This document shows positions 17,365 to 22,626 of a stretch of DNA of 31,659 nucleotides, piece after piece. The stretch lies in IMG/VR virus record IMGVR_UViG_3300025127_000136, positions 1 through 31,659 of that record, one strand, 5' to 3'. Under the pieces are notes generated by a model that was not told the origin of the DNA, searched no databases, and saw nothing but the letters and a program-made list of their open reading frames with translations. Source of the DNA: a virus. Made by a program: the position numbers and the translations under genes. Position 1 is the first letter of the stretch, and every line of letters begins with the position of its first letter.

Positions 17365-18718
17365 TGACGTACTCCTGTGCTGAACCAACTCTCGTCGGTA
17401 GGTTCTTAGCCATACCTTCTCCTAAGTACGACTCTACTAAGTTTAAATGGATTGCCATTACCATAGTGCGGAAGGCATCCGCCCCGTGGGAGTGTGCATC
17501 GTGTACTGGTCGCCCTGCTGACCCCTCACGGTAGCTATCTAGATGTTCTAGCAAGTCTTGACACCGCTCGTGGATGCAAACATCACGCATCATACGTCTA
17601 CATATCTCAATATCTTGCAAGACTGAGTTGGTCTTTGGTACTCTTCTAAAGTCTATACCCACCTCTTTGGCTCTGGTAACCAGATCACCGAACAACATAC
17701 GCTTGGATACATCGTGTGGGGCGTAGTGTCCACCATAATTGTAGTTTTTGCTGTTGATTACTGTAGCGTAGTCCTCAATCTTCTTACCTGTGGACTCGTG
17801 GTAATCAATAATAAAGGGCTTTCCATCGACCAACTGAGCAAACACAATGCTAGTAGCATCACTAGTTCCCAAGTCCCAAAAGGTATAGACTCGTCCAGAG
17901 CCACTATAGTTTCCAAAACGCCCTTCATTCCTGAGGATTTGCAGCTCGTGACCATAATAACTGTTCTCTACCTGTGATACGGCTTCATTGAGATACTCTT
18001 GCCTTGCCATTGCGTAAGAAATAATTCCGCTATCCACATCTTCTTGGATATTTTTAAAAGGTTTACCGTCGTATGGATTAATCTTTCCAGCCAGTTCAGG
18101 ATTAATTGATACACCATCCCCAACCCAGTAAGCAGTCTTGGTGTCCTCAAGGGTGTACCACTGAGTAAACCAATCCTTACGTTCTTTGTTATTCTCGTAC
18201 AGTCGCCATAGATGATTCGACTTTCCACGCAGTGTGCCATTGAAAATAACGAATGCAGAACCTTCCGTAAGGATAGGAGCCAGAAAGCCACTAACCTCCT
18301 CTTTGTGCAATGAAAACTCCGACAATACATAACCGCTCCCTCCCTGTCCGACAAAGTTCAAGTTGTCCGTTCCATCTATCTTTATACGGGAACCATTGAT
18401 TAAATCCAAGAAAAAATCGCTATTGTTCTTTCGCAAAACAACACCGGGCGGGCAGAGCAAGTCAATAAGTTTTTTACCCCCCGCCCACTCGCAGATATTG
18501 TCCCACAATGCCCGTTGTGCCCACGCTCTGGTCGGGAATAGGTAGTAATAGTTGCCGGGTCTTTGTATCGCCCGCTTCATCAAAGCATTGAACGACGTCA
18601 CATCCTTACCCGCACGACGGTGCCACGAGATAACAGAGTACTGTGTACCCGCATCAAATGCTTTTAAAAATGGTACTTGATAATCTCTAGGCGAGATCGT
18701 CGGGATACGAATCTTCAT
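17273..18718 (-). CDS. terL: Terminase large subunit
   Basis: 481 aa. The ATPase domain has a Walker A-like WHRRAGKD (about 32-39), the adenine/coupling region LFPTRAWAQRALWDNI, and a Walker B-like YVLSEFSL (about 130-137). The RNase H-like nuclease domain has an acidic cluster starting TFWDLGTSDATSIV (D282) and ending HSHGADAFR (D414). It cuts concatemeric DNA and pumps it into the prohead through the portal. ATG 18718 overlaps the stop of the upstream 47-aa gene (ATGA). The 3' end contains the start and SD of the next gene. Confidence 0.93.
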   Translation of the reverse strand: MKIRIPTISPRDYQVPFLKAFDAGTQYSVISWHRRAGKDVTSFNALMKRAIQRPGNYYYLFPTRAWAQRALWDNICEWAGGKKLIDLLCPPGVVLRKNNSDFFLDLINGSRIKIDGTDNLNFVGQGGSGYVLSEFSLHKEEVSGFLAPILTEGSAFVIFNGTLRGKSNHLWRLYENNKERKDWFTQWYTLEDTKTAYWVGDGVSINPELAGKINPYDGKPFKNIQEDVDSGIISYAMARQEYLNEAVSQVENSYYGHELQILRNEGRFGNYSGSGRVYTFWDLGTSDATSIVFAQLVDGKPFIIDYHESTGKKIEDYATVINSKNYNYGGHYAPHDVSKRMLFGDLVTRAKEVGIDFRRVPKTNSVLQDIEICRRMMRDVCIHERCQDLLEHLDSYREGSAGRPVHDAHSHGADAFRTMVMAIHLNLVESYLGEGMAKNLPTRVGSAQEYVNEHANTESQRPLWERVRGIDTSLLDNWGGV

Positions 18719-18858
18719 TGCGTATCAGAATCCTCATCCATCTTCTCAGTGTAGCACTCTAAACACATAGCTTCAATCACATTGCCGTGGTCATCCTCAA
18801 CCTCAATAATTGGGTTGTCAGATGTTTCAGCACAACAACATTCGTAACAAGTTCTCAT
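18715..18858 (-). CDS. 47-aa zinc-knuckle/ribbon protein
   Basis: Short acidic protein starting MRTCYECCCAETSDNPIIEV, with a second pair in AMCLECYTEK. CYEC and CLEC form a C-x2-C ... C-x2-C arrangement suited to one zinc ion. SD AAGGTG lies at proper distance upstream. ATG directly follows the TAG of the 73-aa gene, and the TGA overlaps the terminase ATG, so it is part of a tightly coupled series. Function unknown; a nucleic-acid or protein adaptor role in packaging is possible. Confidence 0.7.
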   Translation of the reverse strand: MRTCYECCCAETSDNPIIEVEDDHGNVIEAMCLECYTEKMDEDSDTQ

Positions 18859-19080
18859 CTATATCACCTTTATATCCTTTATGCAACCAACTGGTATTAC
18901 AATTTTGTCTGCCAGTTCTATTGTATCCTTATATTTCGTTGTAAACAAACGCAAGTATTTTTTTGTGTGAGTGTCAATCCAACCCACACTTTGGGCTAGG
19001 GCGGGTTCAATGTTATTCTCCGTGTGCAAATCAGCCACGATGTCCCACCATTCAACATAAACCATAGTTCCCTTTTTCAT
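18859..19080 (-). CDS. 73-aa protein, unknown
   Basis: Starts MKKGTMVYVEWWDIVADLHT and ends DKIVIPVGCIKDIKVI. It looks like a small beta-barrel: the pattern of a short strand, a 'W..D' turn, then VGWIDTHTKKYLRLFTTKY and a final strand is shared with small SH3/OB-like phage proteins, but no family is certain. It stops one base before the start of the 47-aa zinc protein. A purine-rich AAGGGG lies 11 nt before the ATG, an unusually long spacing. Confidence 0.65.
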   Translation of the reverse strand: MKKGTMVYVEWWDIVADLHTENNIEPALAQSVGWIDTHTKKYLRLFTTKYKDTIELADKIVIPVGCIKDIKVI

Positions 19081-19083
19081 TAA

Positions 19084-19236
19084 TTACAAATCCCCTTCAA
19101 CCATATTATCAAATTCTATGCCGCAGTATGGACAATAAGTAGGGTCATTCATTCCAGATGGTGTTCCTGATATTTCGTGTATAAAAAAATAGTTATGGCA
19201 GTTATAACACTCACAGTAACTAAGGCTATTAAGCAT
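19084..19236 (-). CDS. 50-aa zinc-ribbon protein
   Basis: Starts MLNSLSYCECYNCHNYFFIH and ends with a CPYCG knuckle followed by IEFDNMVEGDL. C10-x2-C13 and C35-x2-C38 give a classical zinc ribbon. No strong SD is present; ATG lies 5 nt after the stop of the terminase small subunit-like gene, so translation is probably by coupling. The next ATG follows after 3 nt. With the 47-aa protein it makes a pair of zinc-binding micro-proteins upstream of the large terminase. Confidence 0.6.
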   Translation of the reverse strand: MLNSLSYCECYNCHNYFFIHEISGTPSGMNDPTYCPYCGIEFDNMVEGDL

Positions 19237-19241
19237 ATCAA

Positions 19242-19625
19242 TTATTTGTTTGTAGTCGATTTTGATTTCCCTTTTGGAGCTTTGCTTTTCTTTTTAGGTG
19301 GAGTCGATGTTTTTTTGACATCATTGTAGTTAACCACTTCGATAATAATGTCCTGTTTCTCCTCACCAAGTCCAGCCAGCTTCGCCAGCTTGTCCGATGC
19401 CTGTGCGTTGCCACGCTCACTCTCTGTAAACAGATGCTCTAAAACAGCCTTACGCAGTCCATCCTTGTCCTCCAAGTCTACTGCCGAGGTGGTAGCTATC
19501 TTAACCTGTTCATCAGCCTTAGCCAGCTTCCTATACAAAGCCTCAAACTCCTGCGATAAAGCCCACAACTTCTTGTTGTCGTCTGCAGACTCTTGCAACC
19601 TAGCGTAAATTTCTTGTGAAGTCAT
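19242..19625 (-). CDS. Terminase small subunit-like DNA-packaging protein
   Basis: 127 aa, first gene of the late operon. Helical N-terminal region (MTSQEIYARLQESADDNKKL), a central KDGLRKAVLEHLFTESERGN followed by ASDKLAKLAGLGEE, and an extremely basic Lys/Ser/Pro tail (TPPKKKSKAPKGKSKSTTNK). The central part resembles the DNA-recognition helices of small terminases, with the common 'ASDKLAKL..L' phrase, and the position two to four genes before the large subunit fits. The tail could bind DNA. The start has only a weak GGA 9 nt upstream. A sigma70-like promoter lies 30-57 nt before the ATG. Confidence 0.7.
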   Translation of the reverse strand: MTSQEIYARLQESADDNKKLWALSQEFEALYRKLAKADEQVKIATTSAVDLEDKDGLRKAVLEHLFTESERGNAQASDKLAKLAGLGEEKQDIIIEVVNYNDVKKTSTPPKKKSKAPKGKSKSTTNK

Positions 19626-19653
19626 TTTAAATTTCCAAATTTAATATATATTC

Positions 19654-19682
19654 TGTATAAGACATTAACTAGGGTAGGTCAA
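19654..19682 (-). promoter_or_regulatory. Sigma70-like promoter of the late operon
   Basis: Minus strand TTGACC (19682-19677), exactly 17 nt spacer, TATACA (19659-19654), placed about 30 nt before the first late gene. The match and spacing are good for a housekeeping sigma factor. Timing could be set by the repeats located upstream of it in the divergent region. Confidence 0.6.
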
Positions 19683-19759
19683 TAAAAAAGATTTTCTTTT
19701 TAATATCAAATTTTACAAATCTTGGTAGAGGTCTAAATACATACATACACAGCAACTCG

Positions 19760-19793
19760 CCCCCGACGCCCCCCCCTCACAAATGCCCCCCCC
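19760..19793 (-). other. G-run cluster (possible G-quadruplex on minus strand)
   Basis: The plus strand has C-runs of 5, 8 and 8 (19760-19764, 19769-19776, 19786-19793), so the minus strand carries G-runs long enough to supply four G-tracts. The rest of the window is AT-rich, making this stand out. It lies in the divergent control region next to iteron-like repeats. Possible roles are origin structure, packaging signal or polymerase pause; none is shown. Confidence 0.45.
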
Positions 19794-19875
19794 TATGTAC
19801 GCCTTTAAATACCTACAACTTGTACGCCTATTAACTCGCAAGGGTATTAATGCCTACAGTTGGTACGCTTTTAGC
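19792..19875. repeat. Three iteron-like repeats in the divergent control region
   Basis: A motif close to CCTACARYTKGTACGCCTWTTAA occurs as a core TGTACGCCTTTAA (19796-19808), as CCTACAACTTGTACGCCTAT (from 19812), and as CCTACAGTTGGTACGCTTTT (from 19853). Core spacings are 25 and 40 nt. Such repeats may be binding sites for the phage initiator or a repressor, between the late promoter and the early transcript. Confidence 0.5.
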
Positions 19876-19991
19876 CCGTGTGTGTGCGTATAGGGGTTTG
19901 GCTTGATGGAAGCTGCGAGGGTTTAAACTCTCTTTATGTTCCCCTTATAGGTTCTTTATCTTTCCCTATATGGTTTAGCTCTATTACTCTC

Positions 19992-20149
19992 TAAGTCATT
20001 GACTGTTAACTACTTATAAAAAATATGTAAACGATCTCTTTCGTAAGTCATTGAATATCAAGGGTTTACATAAGTTGATTTTCATTTATGCAAGTTATCG
20101 GAAAGAAGCCCCAAAAAAGATGAAAAAAAATTCTTTCGTAAGTCGTTGA
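19992..20149 (+). repeat. Three direct repeats AAGTC(A/G)TTGA
   Basis: TAAGTCATTGA at 19992-20002 and 20044-20054 and TAAGTCGTTGA at 20139-20149; the second and third are also preceded by TTTCG. Each brings a TTGA suited to a -35 (TTGACT, TTGAAT, TTGATT). They may be operator or activator sites, or -35 parts of serial early promoters. Other sequence from about 19880 to 20190 shows only AT-rich DNA and the 8-bp palindrome GTTTAAAC at 19921. Confidence 0.45.
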
Positions 20150-20178
20150 TTGACAGCAACTTAAGTACTTAATTTTCT
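20150..20178 (+). promoter_or_regulatory. Candidate early promoter (rightward)
   Basis: TTGACA at 20150-20155 is a perfect -35, inside the third AAGTC repeat. At 17 nt the -10 would be TTTTCT (20173-20178), a weak match. A start near 20185 would place the folded RNA beginning at 20194 at the very 5' end, which fits. Other weaker pairs are TTGACT (19999)/AATATG and TTTACA (20065)/TATGCA. Confidence 0.35.
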
Positions 20179-20189
20179 TTAACAAAATT

Positions 20190-20486
20190 ATTCGCTGGAA
20201 CCGCTGCACGGTTTTTGTACATTGGTACTCGTTCGCAGGGAACAAGCCAGCCCACTAAGACGACTGCAAGAGCAAGCGGTGATGATGAAAGACCGGCAAC
20301 CAAGTCAGGACAGACTTAACCAGTCAGGCCGAATCCACACGGACAATCAGTGGACGGTGAGTGTCAGACCCTTCAACCGAAGCAACTCGACTCGCCGCGA
20401 ATCAGCAGGCGGAAATAAAACGTTGATGAAACAGCCATCCTCTAAGGCTTAGGCGGTCAATGAATGAGTACGTGGACGACTGACCG
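20190..20486 (+). ncRNA. Candidate structured non-coding RNA at the 5' end of the early transcript
   Basis: GC-richer than its surroundings and full of nested hairpins. GCUGG/CCAGC (20194-20198 with 20247-20251) closes a four-way junction containing AACCG/CGGUU (20199-20213), GUAC/GUAC (20217-20228) and GUUC/GAAC (20231-20243). Further helices: CGGU/ACCG (20277/20292), AAGUC/GACUU (20302/20313), GAGU/ACUC enclosing CUUC-AACC-GAAG (20359-20388), CGCC/GGCG (20393/20408), AGCC/GGCU (20433/20446) and CGGUCA/UGACCG (20454-20459 with 20481-20486). A 76-codon open frame crosses it, but its Ser/Arg/Gln-rich composition and lack of an SD argue against coding. Cleavage by the first hammerhead at 20508 would release it from the mRNA. 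I do not recognise the class. Confidence 0.55.
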
Positions 20487-20490
20487 GAAA

Positions 20491-20538
20491 ATCGAAACCC
20501 TAAGGGTCTAGCGGATTGGTGACCGCTACTGATGAGAT
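20491..20538 (+). ncRNA. Hammerhead ribozyme 1 (type II)
   Basis: Order AUC-GAAA-stem III-GUC-stem I-CUGAUGAG-AU, i.e. stem II is the open helix. GAAA at 20494-20497; stem III ACCC-UAA-GGGU; cleavage predicted after C20508; stem I UAGCGG (20509-20514) pairs perfectly with CCGCUA (20523-20528) around an 8-nt loop; CUGAUGAG at 20529-20536; short stem II AUC/GAU, possibly extended by GG/CC. All core nucleotides are present. It lies between the structured RNA and the first early gene. Confidence 0.88.
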
Positions 20539-20569
20539 AGCCAATTTAAATTAAAATAGGAGGAAGCAA

Positions 20570-20941
20570 ATGAATTACGGAAATTTTGCAGAATGGGAAA
20601 TTAAGAGTGCTTGGATGGGATCGGGTTTTGCTCGTGATTTATGTGCAAGATGGTTTGACTGGAATGAAGATGATCTTGATGACTGTTGCGGGCTTGATAC
20701 AAAGGGAAGGCACAGGGGTGAGATATACTGGTTAACTGTCAAAAAAGGCGGGTGGCAAGGGGGAGTGACTAGCAGAGGGATGAAATGCGTTGCCATTGTG
20801 GTAGATGGAGAGGTTATTGCCAAGGCTTGGAAGGATAATAGATTCCCCAGTAACCTTGATGATTACCTGAGACGTATTCAACACGATACTAGGGAGTATT
20901 CTTTGCAGGATTTATTCTTTTGCGATGAGGTAAGCAACTAA
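20570..20941 (+). CDS. First early protein, unknown
   Basis: 123 aa starting MNYGNFAEWEIKSAWMGSGF. It is rich in Trp, Asp and Gly (CARWFDWNEDDLDDCCGLDT; LTVKKGGWQGGVTSRGMKCV) and looks like a compact mixed alpha/beta acidic protein. No membrane segment or known motif. SD AGGAGG lies 7 nt before ATG. As the first gene of the early transcript, flanked by hammerhead ribozymes on both sides, it is a candidate host-takeover protein; this is positional inference only. Confidence 0.7.
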   Translation: MNYGNFAEWEIKSAWMGSGFARDLCARWFDWNEDDLDDCCGLDTKGRHRGEIYWLTVKKGGWQGGVTSRGMKCVAIVVDGEVIAKAWKDNRFPSNLDDYLRRIQHDTREYSLQDLFFCDEVSN

Positions 20942-20955
20942 CAACACCTTTATAA

Positions 20956-21010
20956 ATCGAAACGGGTTTCGACCCGTCTGTCTAGCGTGGTGGCTAGGCA
21001 CTGATGAGAT
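20956..21010 (+). ncRNA. Hammerhead ribozyme 2 (type II)
   Basis: GAAA at 20959-20962; stem III is six pairs (ACGGGU/ACCCGU) capped by a UUCG tetraloop (20968-20971); cleavage predicted after C20978; stem I UGUCUAG/CUAGGCA (20979-20985 with 20994-21000, one G-U) with loop CGUGGUGG; CUGAUGAG at 21001-21008; stem II AUC/GAU. All catalytic positions are intact. Cleavage would leave the upstream mRNA ending in the UUCG hairpin and the downstream one starting with the stem I hairpin. Confidence 0.92.
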
Positions 21011-21040
21011 AGCCAATTTAATTAAAACAGGAGAAAACAA

Positions 21041-21286
21041 ATGAATGACGAATTAAAAAAATTAATCAAAAAGCTAGACTTGGAGGAAGGGATCGCCAAA
21101 AAGCGGTATGAATTGGAAGAATTAAATTACGATATGGATGCACCTTCATATGAGGATAATGGTGAACTAGAAAGAACAAGGGCAGATTGGAAGCAAAAAT
21201 TTGCGGTATGTGTAGCAGTCTCCAAAGCTCTGGGACAAGATGAGCAGGGAAACGATATATACTTTAAACTTCTAAAAGAGGATTAA
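21041..21286 (+). CDS. Small acidic helical early protein, unknown
   Basis: 81 aa starting MNDELKKLIKKLDLEEGIAK. Highly charged; the first 50 residues look like an amphipathic or coiled-coil helix (KKRYELEELNYDMDA), followed by a second helix (RADWKQKFAVCVAVSKALGQ). SD AGGAG 8 nt upstream. It stands alone between two almost identical hammerhead ribozymes. No known family; small early phage proteins of this kind often bind host enzymes, which is only a general expectation. Confidence 0.7.
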   Translation: MNDELKKLIKKLDLEEGIAKKRYELEELNYDMDAPSYEDNGELERTRADWKQKFAVCVAVSKALGQDEQGNDIYFKLLKED

Positions 21287-21341
21287 ATCGAAACGGGGTT
21301 CGCCCCGTCTGTCTAGCGTGGTGGCTAGGCACTGATGAGAT
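21287..21341 (+). ncRNA. Hammerhead ribozyme 3 (type II)
   Basis: Starts on the base after the stop codon of the 81-aa gene. GAAA at 21290-21293; stem III ACGGGG/CCCCGU with UUCG loop (21299-21302); cleavage predicted after C21309; stem I UGUCUAG/CUAGGCA (21310-21316 with 21325-21331); CUGAUGAG at 21332-21339; stem II AUC/GAU. An alternative longer pairing of UUAAAUC (21283-21289) with GAUUUAA (21345-21351) exists. Nearly identical to ribozyme 2 although the flanking genes are unrelated; stem III differs by compensating bases. Confidence 0.92.
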
Positions 21342-21371
21342 AGCCGATTTAAATTAAAAGGAGACAAGCAA

Positions 21372-21584
21372 ATGACAAAAAATGAAATAATCGAAACAAT
21401 TAGAATCAGAAGAGAACGAAATCAAAAGATCGCATCAATACAGGAATTTATTGATGACACCTACAAGCAAATGGAAACATCACCTAAAGAGGGTATCGCA
21501 GGCACCATCGTAAAATCTCATTCAGTGATGAAGGGATGGATTAAACAAGCTGAGGAGCAGATCGAACAGTTAAGAGGATGGTAG
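21372..21584 (+). CDS. Small helical early protein, unknown
   Basis: 70 aa starting MTKNEIIETIRIRRERNQKI, with a helical, Glu/Lys/Ile-rich sequence through MKGWIKQAEEQIEQLRGW. Likely a coiled-coil hairpin. SD GGAG lies 9 nt upstream. Its stop is followed directly by the 5' strand of a type I hammerhead (CCUAA at 21585). Function unknown. Confidence 0.68.
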   Translation: MTKNEIIETIRIRRERNQKIASIQEFIDDTYKQMETSPKEGIAGTIVKSHSVMKGWIKQAEEQIEQLRGW

Positions 21585-21633
21585 CCTAACTGATGAGCCG
21601 TAGACGGCGAAACCGCAGTGATGCGGTCTTAGG
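21585..21633 (+). ncRNA. Hammerhead ribozyme 4 (type I)
   Basis: Here stem I is the open helix: CCUAA (21585-21589) pairs with UUAGG (21629-21633). CUGAUGAG at 21590-21597; stem II GCCG-UAGA-CGGC; GAAA at 21609-21612; stem III ACCGCA/UGCGGU with GUGA tetraloop (21618-21621); cleavage predicted after C21628. All core bases are present. The downstream mRNA would begin UUAGGAUUUAAAUUAAAA, a short unstructured leader with its SD. Confidence 0.92.
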
Positions 21634-21661
21634 ATTTAAATTAAAACAGGAGATAAGCAAA

Positions 21662-21997
21662 ATGAAAGTATCAACAAAATATGAAGTGTTAGAAACAAGA
21701 TATCTAAATGAAGTTGAGATCTACGGAATCGAAGCAATGATTAATAAATACATCGATGATTTATATGAGGCACAAGGCACGCATAAAACTGGTTTGTACG
21801 AATGCGGGGGAATGCTGCACCCCGAAATCGATTTACATTGCGATGAGGGAAAAATCTCACGCTTAGGAATGGTATACGATAGGGTTGTTGTTGAAATAGA
21901 GTTGACCAATGACGAGGACGAAGGTACCGATGAGTTTATTAAATACTGGTTTTTACCTCGTGCGGGCGGGTTTGAATTGTACCAAATTGGGGGATAA
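21662..21997 (+). CDS. Acidic early protein, unknown
   Basis: 111 aa from ATG 21662 (MKVSTKYEVLETRYLNEVEI), preceded by AGGAG. The frame stays open upstream to an ATG at 21593, but that 23-residue extension (MSRRRRNRSD...) is the translation of hammerhead 4 and its leader, lacks an SD, and recurs before an unrelated gene; it should not be annotated. The protein is acidic with beta-strand-like segments (ISRLGMVYDRVVVEIELTND) and a His/Cys-containing CGGMLHPEIDLHCDEG. No recognised family. Confidence 0.68.
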   Translation: MKVSTKYEVLETRYLNEVEIYGIEAMINKYIDDLYEAQGTHKTGLYECGGMLHPEIDLHCDEGKISRLGMVYDRVVVEIELTNDEDEGTDEFIKYWFLPRAGGFELYQIGG

Positions 21998-22000
21998 AAG

Positions 22001-22049
22001 CCTAACTGATGAGCCGTAGACGGCGAAACCGCAGGGATGCGGTCTTAGG
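22001..22049 (+). ncRNA. Hammerhead ribozyme 5 (type I)
   Basis: CCUAA (22001-22005) with UUAGG (22045-22049); CUGAUGAG 22006-22013; stem II GCCG-UAGA-CGGC; GAAA 22025-22028; stem III ACCGCA/UGCGGU with GGGA tetraloop (22034-22037); cleavage predicted after C22044. It differs from ribozyme 4 at one position in the tetraloop, which stays in the GNRA class. Confidence 0.92.
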
Positions 22050-22074
22050 ATAAACAATAAAAAAGGAGTCAGAC

Positions 22075-22344
22075 ATCAAAACGACAGCGAAAAAAATAGG
22101 TAAGTACACAGTTGAACTCAACAACGAAAACGATGGTTGGTCAGTTATTTCTTATGGCAACTACTCGTCAACACTCCAAGCTATGGAGATGACAGGCGAA
22201 CTAAGTAATATGAGTGACTCTGGTGCTACCGAACACATCGTTCCTGTAGCGGATCAGATAAAAATTCATAAGTGGGTTGGCAAGCAAACGGAGCAAGACT
22301 ATTCCGATCTCTATGATGAGGAGGAGTGGAACGCTATAGCCTAA
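22075..22344 (+). CDS. Early protein with an apparent ATC start codon, unknown
   Basis: 89 aa if initiated at ATC 22075, reading IKTTAKKIGKYTVELNNEND. AGGAG ends 6 nt before this ATC, exactly where a start should be; the frame is stopped upstream by TAA at 22051, and no ATG, GTG or TTG occurs until 22183. The body looks like a real small alpha/beta protein (DGWSVISYGNYSSTLQAMEM; WVGKQTEQDYSDLYDEEEWN). Either a rare AUC start is used, the gene is silenced by a G-to-C change, or the base is a sequencing error. Its stop codon lies within the 5' strand of hammerhead 6. Confidence 0.6.
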   Translation: MKTTAKKIGKYTVELNNENDGWSVISYGNYSSTLQAMEMTGELSNMSDSGATEHIVPVADQIKIHKWVGKQTEQDYSDLYDEEEWNAIA

Positions 22345-22388
22345 CTGATGAGCCGTAGACGGCGAAACCGCAGGGATGCGGTCTTAGG
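22340..22388 (+). ncRNA. Hammerhead ribozyme 6 (type I)
   Basis: CCUAA (22340-22344) with UUAGG (22384-22388); CUGAUGAG 22345-22352; stem II GCCG-UAGA-CGGC; GAAA 22364-22367; stem III with GGGA loop (22373-22376); cleavage predicted after C22383. The UAA of its stem I is the stop codon of the preceding gene, so a terminating ribosome would cover the core. Confidence 0.92.
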
Positions 22389-22413
22389 ATTTAAATTAAA
22401 ATGGGAGAAGCAA

Positions 22414-22626
22414 ATGAGTAAATATGTCATATTAGTAAATCAAATGGATGATAAAGGAAAAATAAGAAAATTACATACAGGCACATACGATTACGAAAGA
22501 GCATTAGAAATCTACAATAGAGACAAGAAGGATGGCTGGCAGGTTTTTATGCAAAAAGAGGTCGAGTTTAAAATAAATCGAATGCACGAAATGGCGCAAG
22601 AATTAGAGAAATGGAGATTTGCATAA
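22414..22626 (+). CDS. Small early protein, unknown
   Basis: 70 aa from ATG 22414 (MSKYVILVNQMDDKGKIRKL), preceded by GGGAG 6 nt upstream. An in-frame ATG at 22348 would add MSRRRRNRRDAVLGFKLKWE, which is hammerhead 6 read as protein, and is rejected. The N-terminal strand and charged helix (YDYERALEIYNRDKKDGWQV) followed by a C-terminal helix suggest a small alpha/beta fold. Its stop is directly followed by hammerhead 7. No known family. Confidence 0.65.
   Translation: MSKYVILVNQMDDKGKIRKLHTGTYDYERALEIYNRDKKDGWQVFMQKEVEFKINRMHEMAQELEKWRFA

Noticed and set aside
19760-19793. C-runs as an assembly or sequencing artefact
   Set aside because: Not assumed: runs are separated by distinct sequence and lie in a plausible control region, though exact run lengths may be unreliable.
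20194-20251. tRNA reading of the four-way junction
   Set aside because: The closing stem is only 5 bp, there is no TTC-purine T-loop or CCA end, and the arm sizes are wrong for a tRNA.
20222-20452. 76-codon plus-strand frame (MVLVRREQASPLRRLQEQAV...)
   Set aside because: No SD, unusual Arg/Ser/Gln composition, and the region is densely folded RNA; treated as a by-product of a non-coding RNA.
20277-20500. Resemblance to RNase P RNA (GATGAAAGACCGG near 20286 and GACTGACCGGAAAATCG near the 3' end look like conserved P4 regions)
   Set aside because: The conserved ACAGA-type elements and internal conserved blocks are missing and the helices found do not match the RNase P layout; likely chance similarity.
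21593-21661. N-terminal extension of the 111-aa protein from ATG 21593
   Set aside because: It is translation of hammerhead 4 and leader; the internal ATG 21662 has the SD.
22348-22413. N-terminal extension of the 70-aa protein from ATG 22348
   Set aside because: Same ribozyme-encoded sequence as above in front of an unrelated protein; ATG 22414 has the SD.
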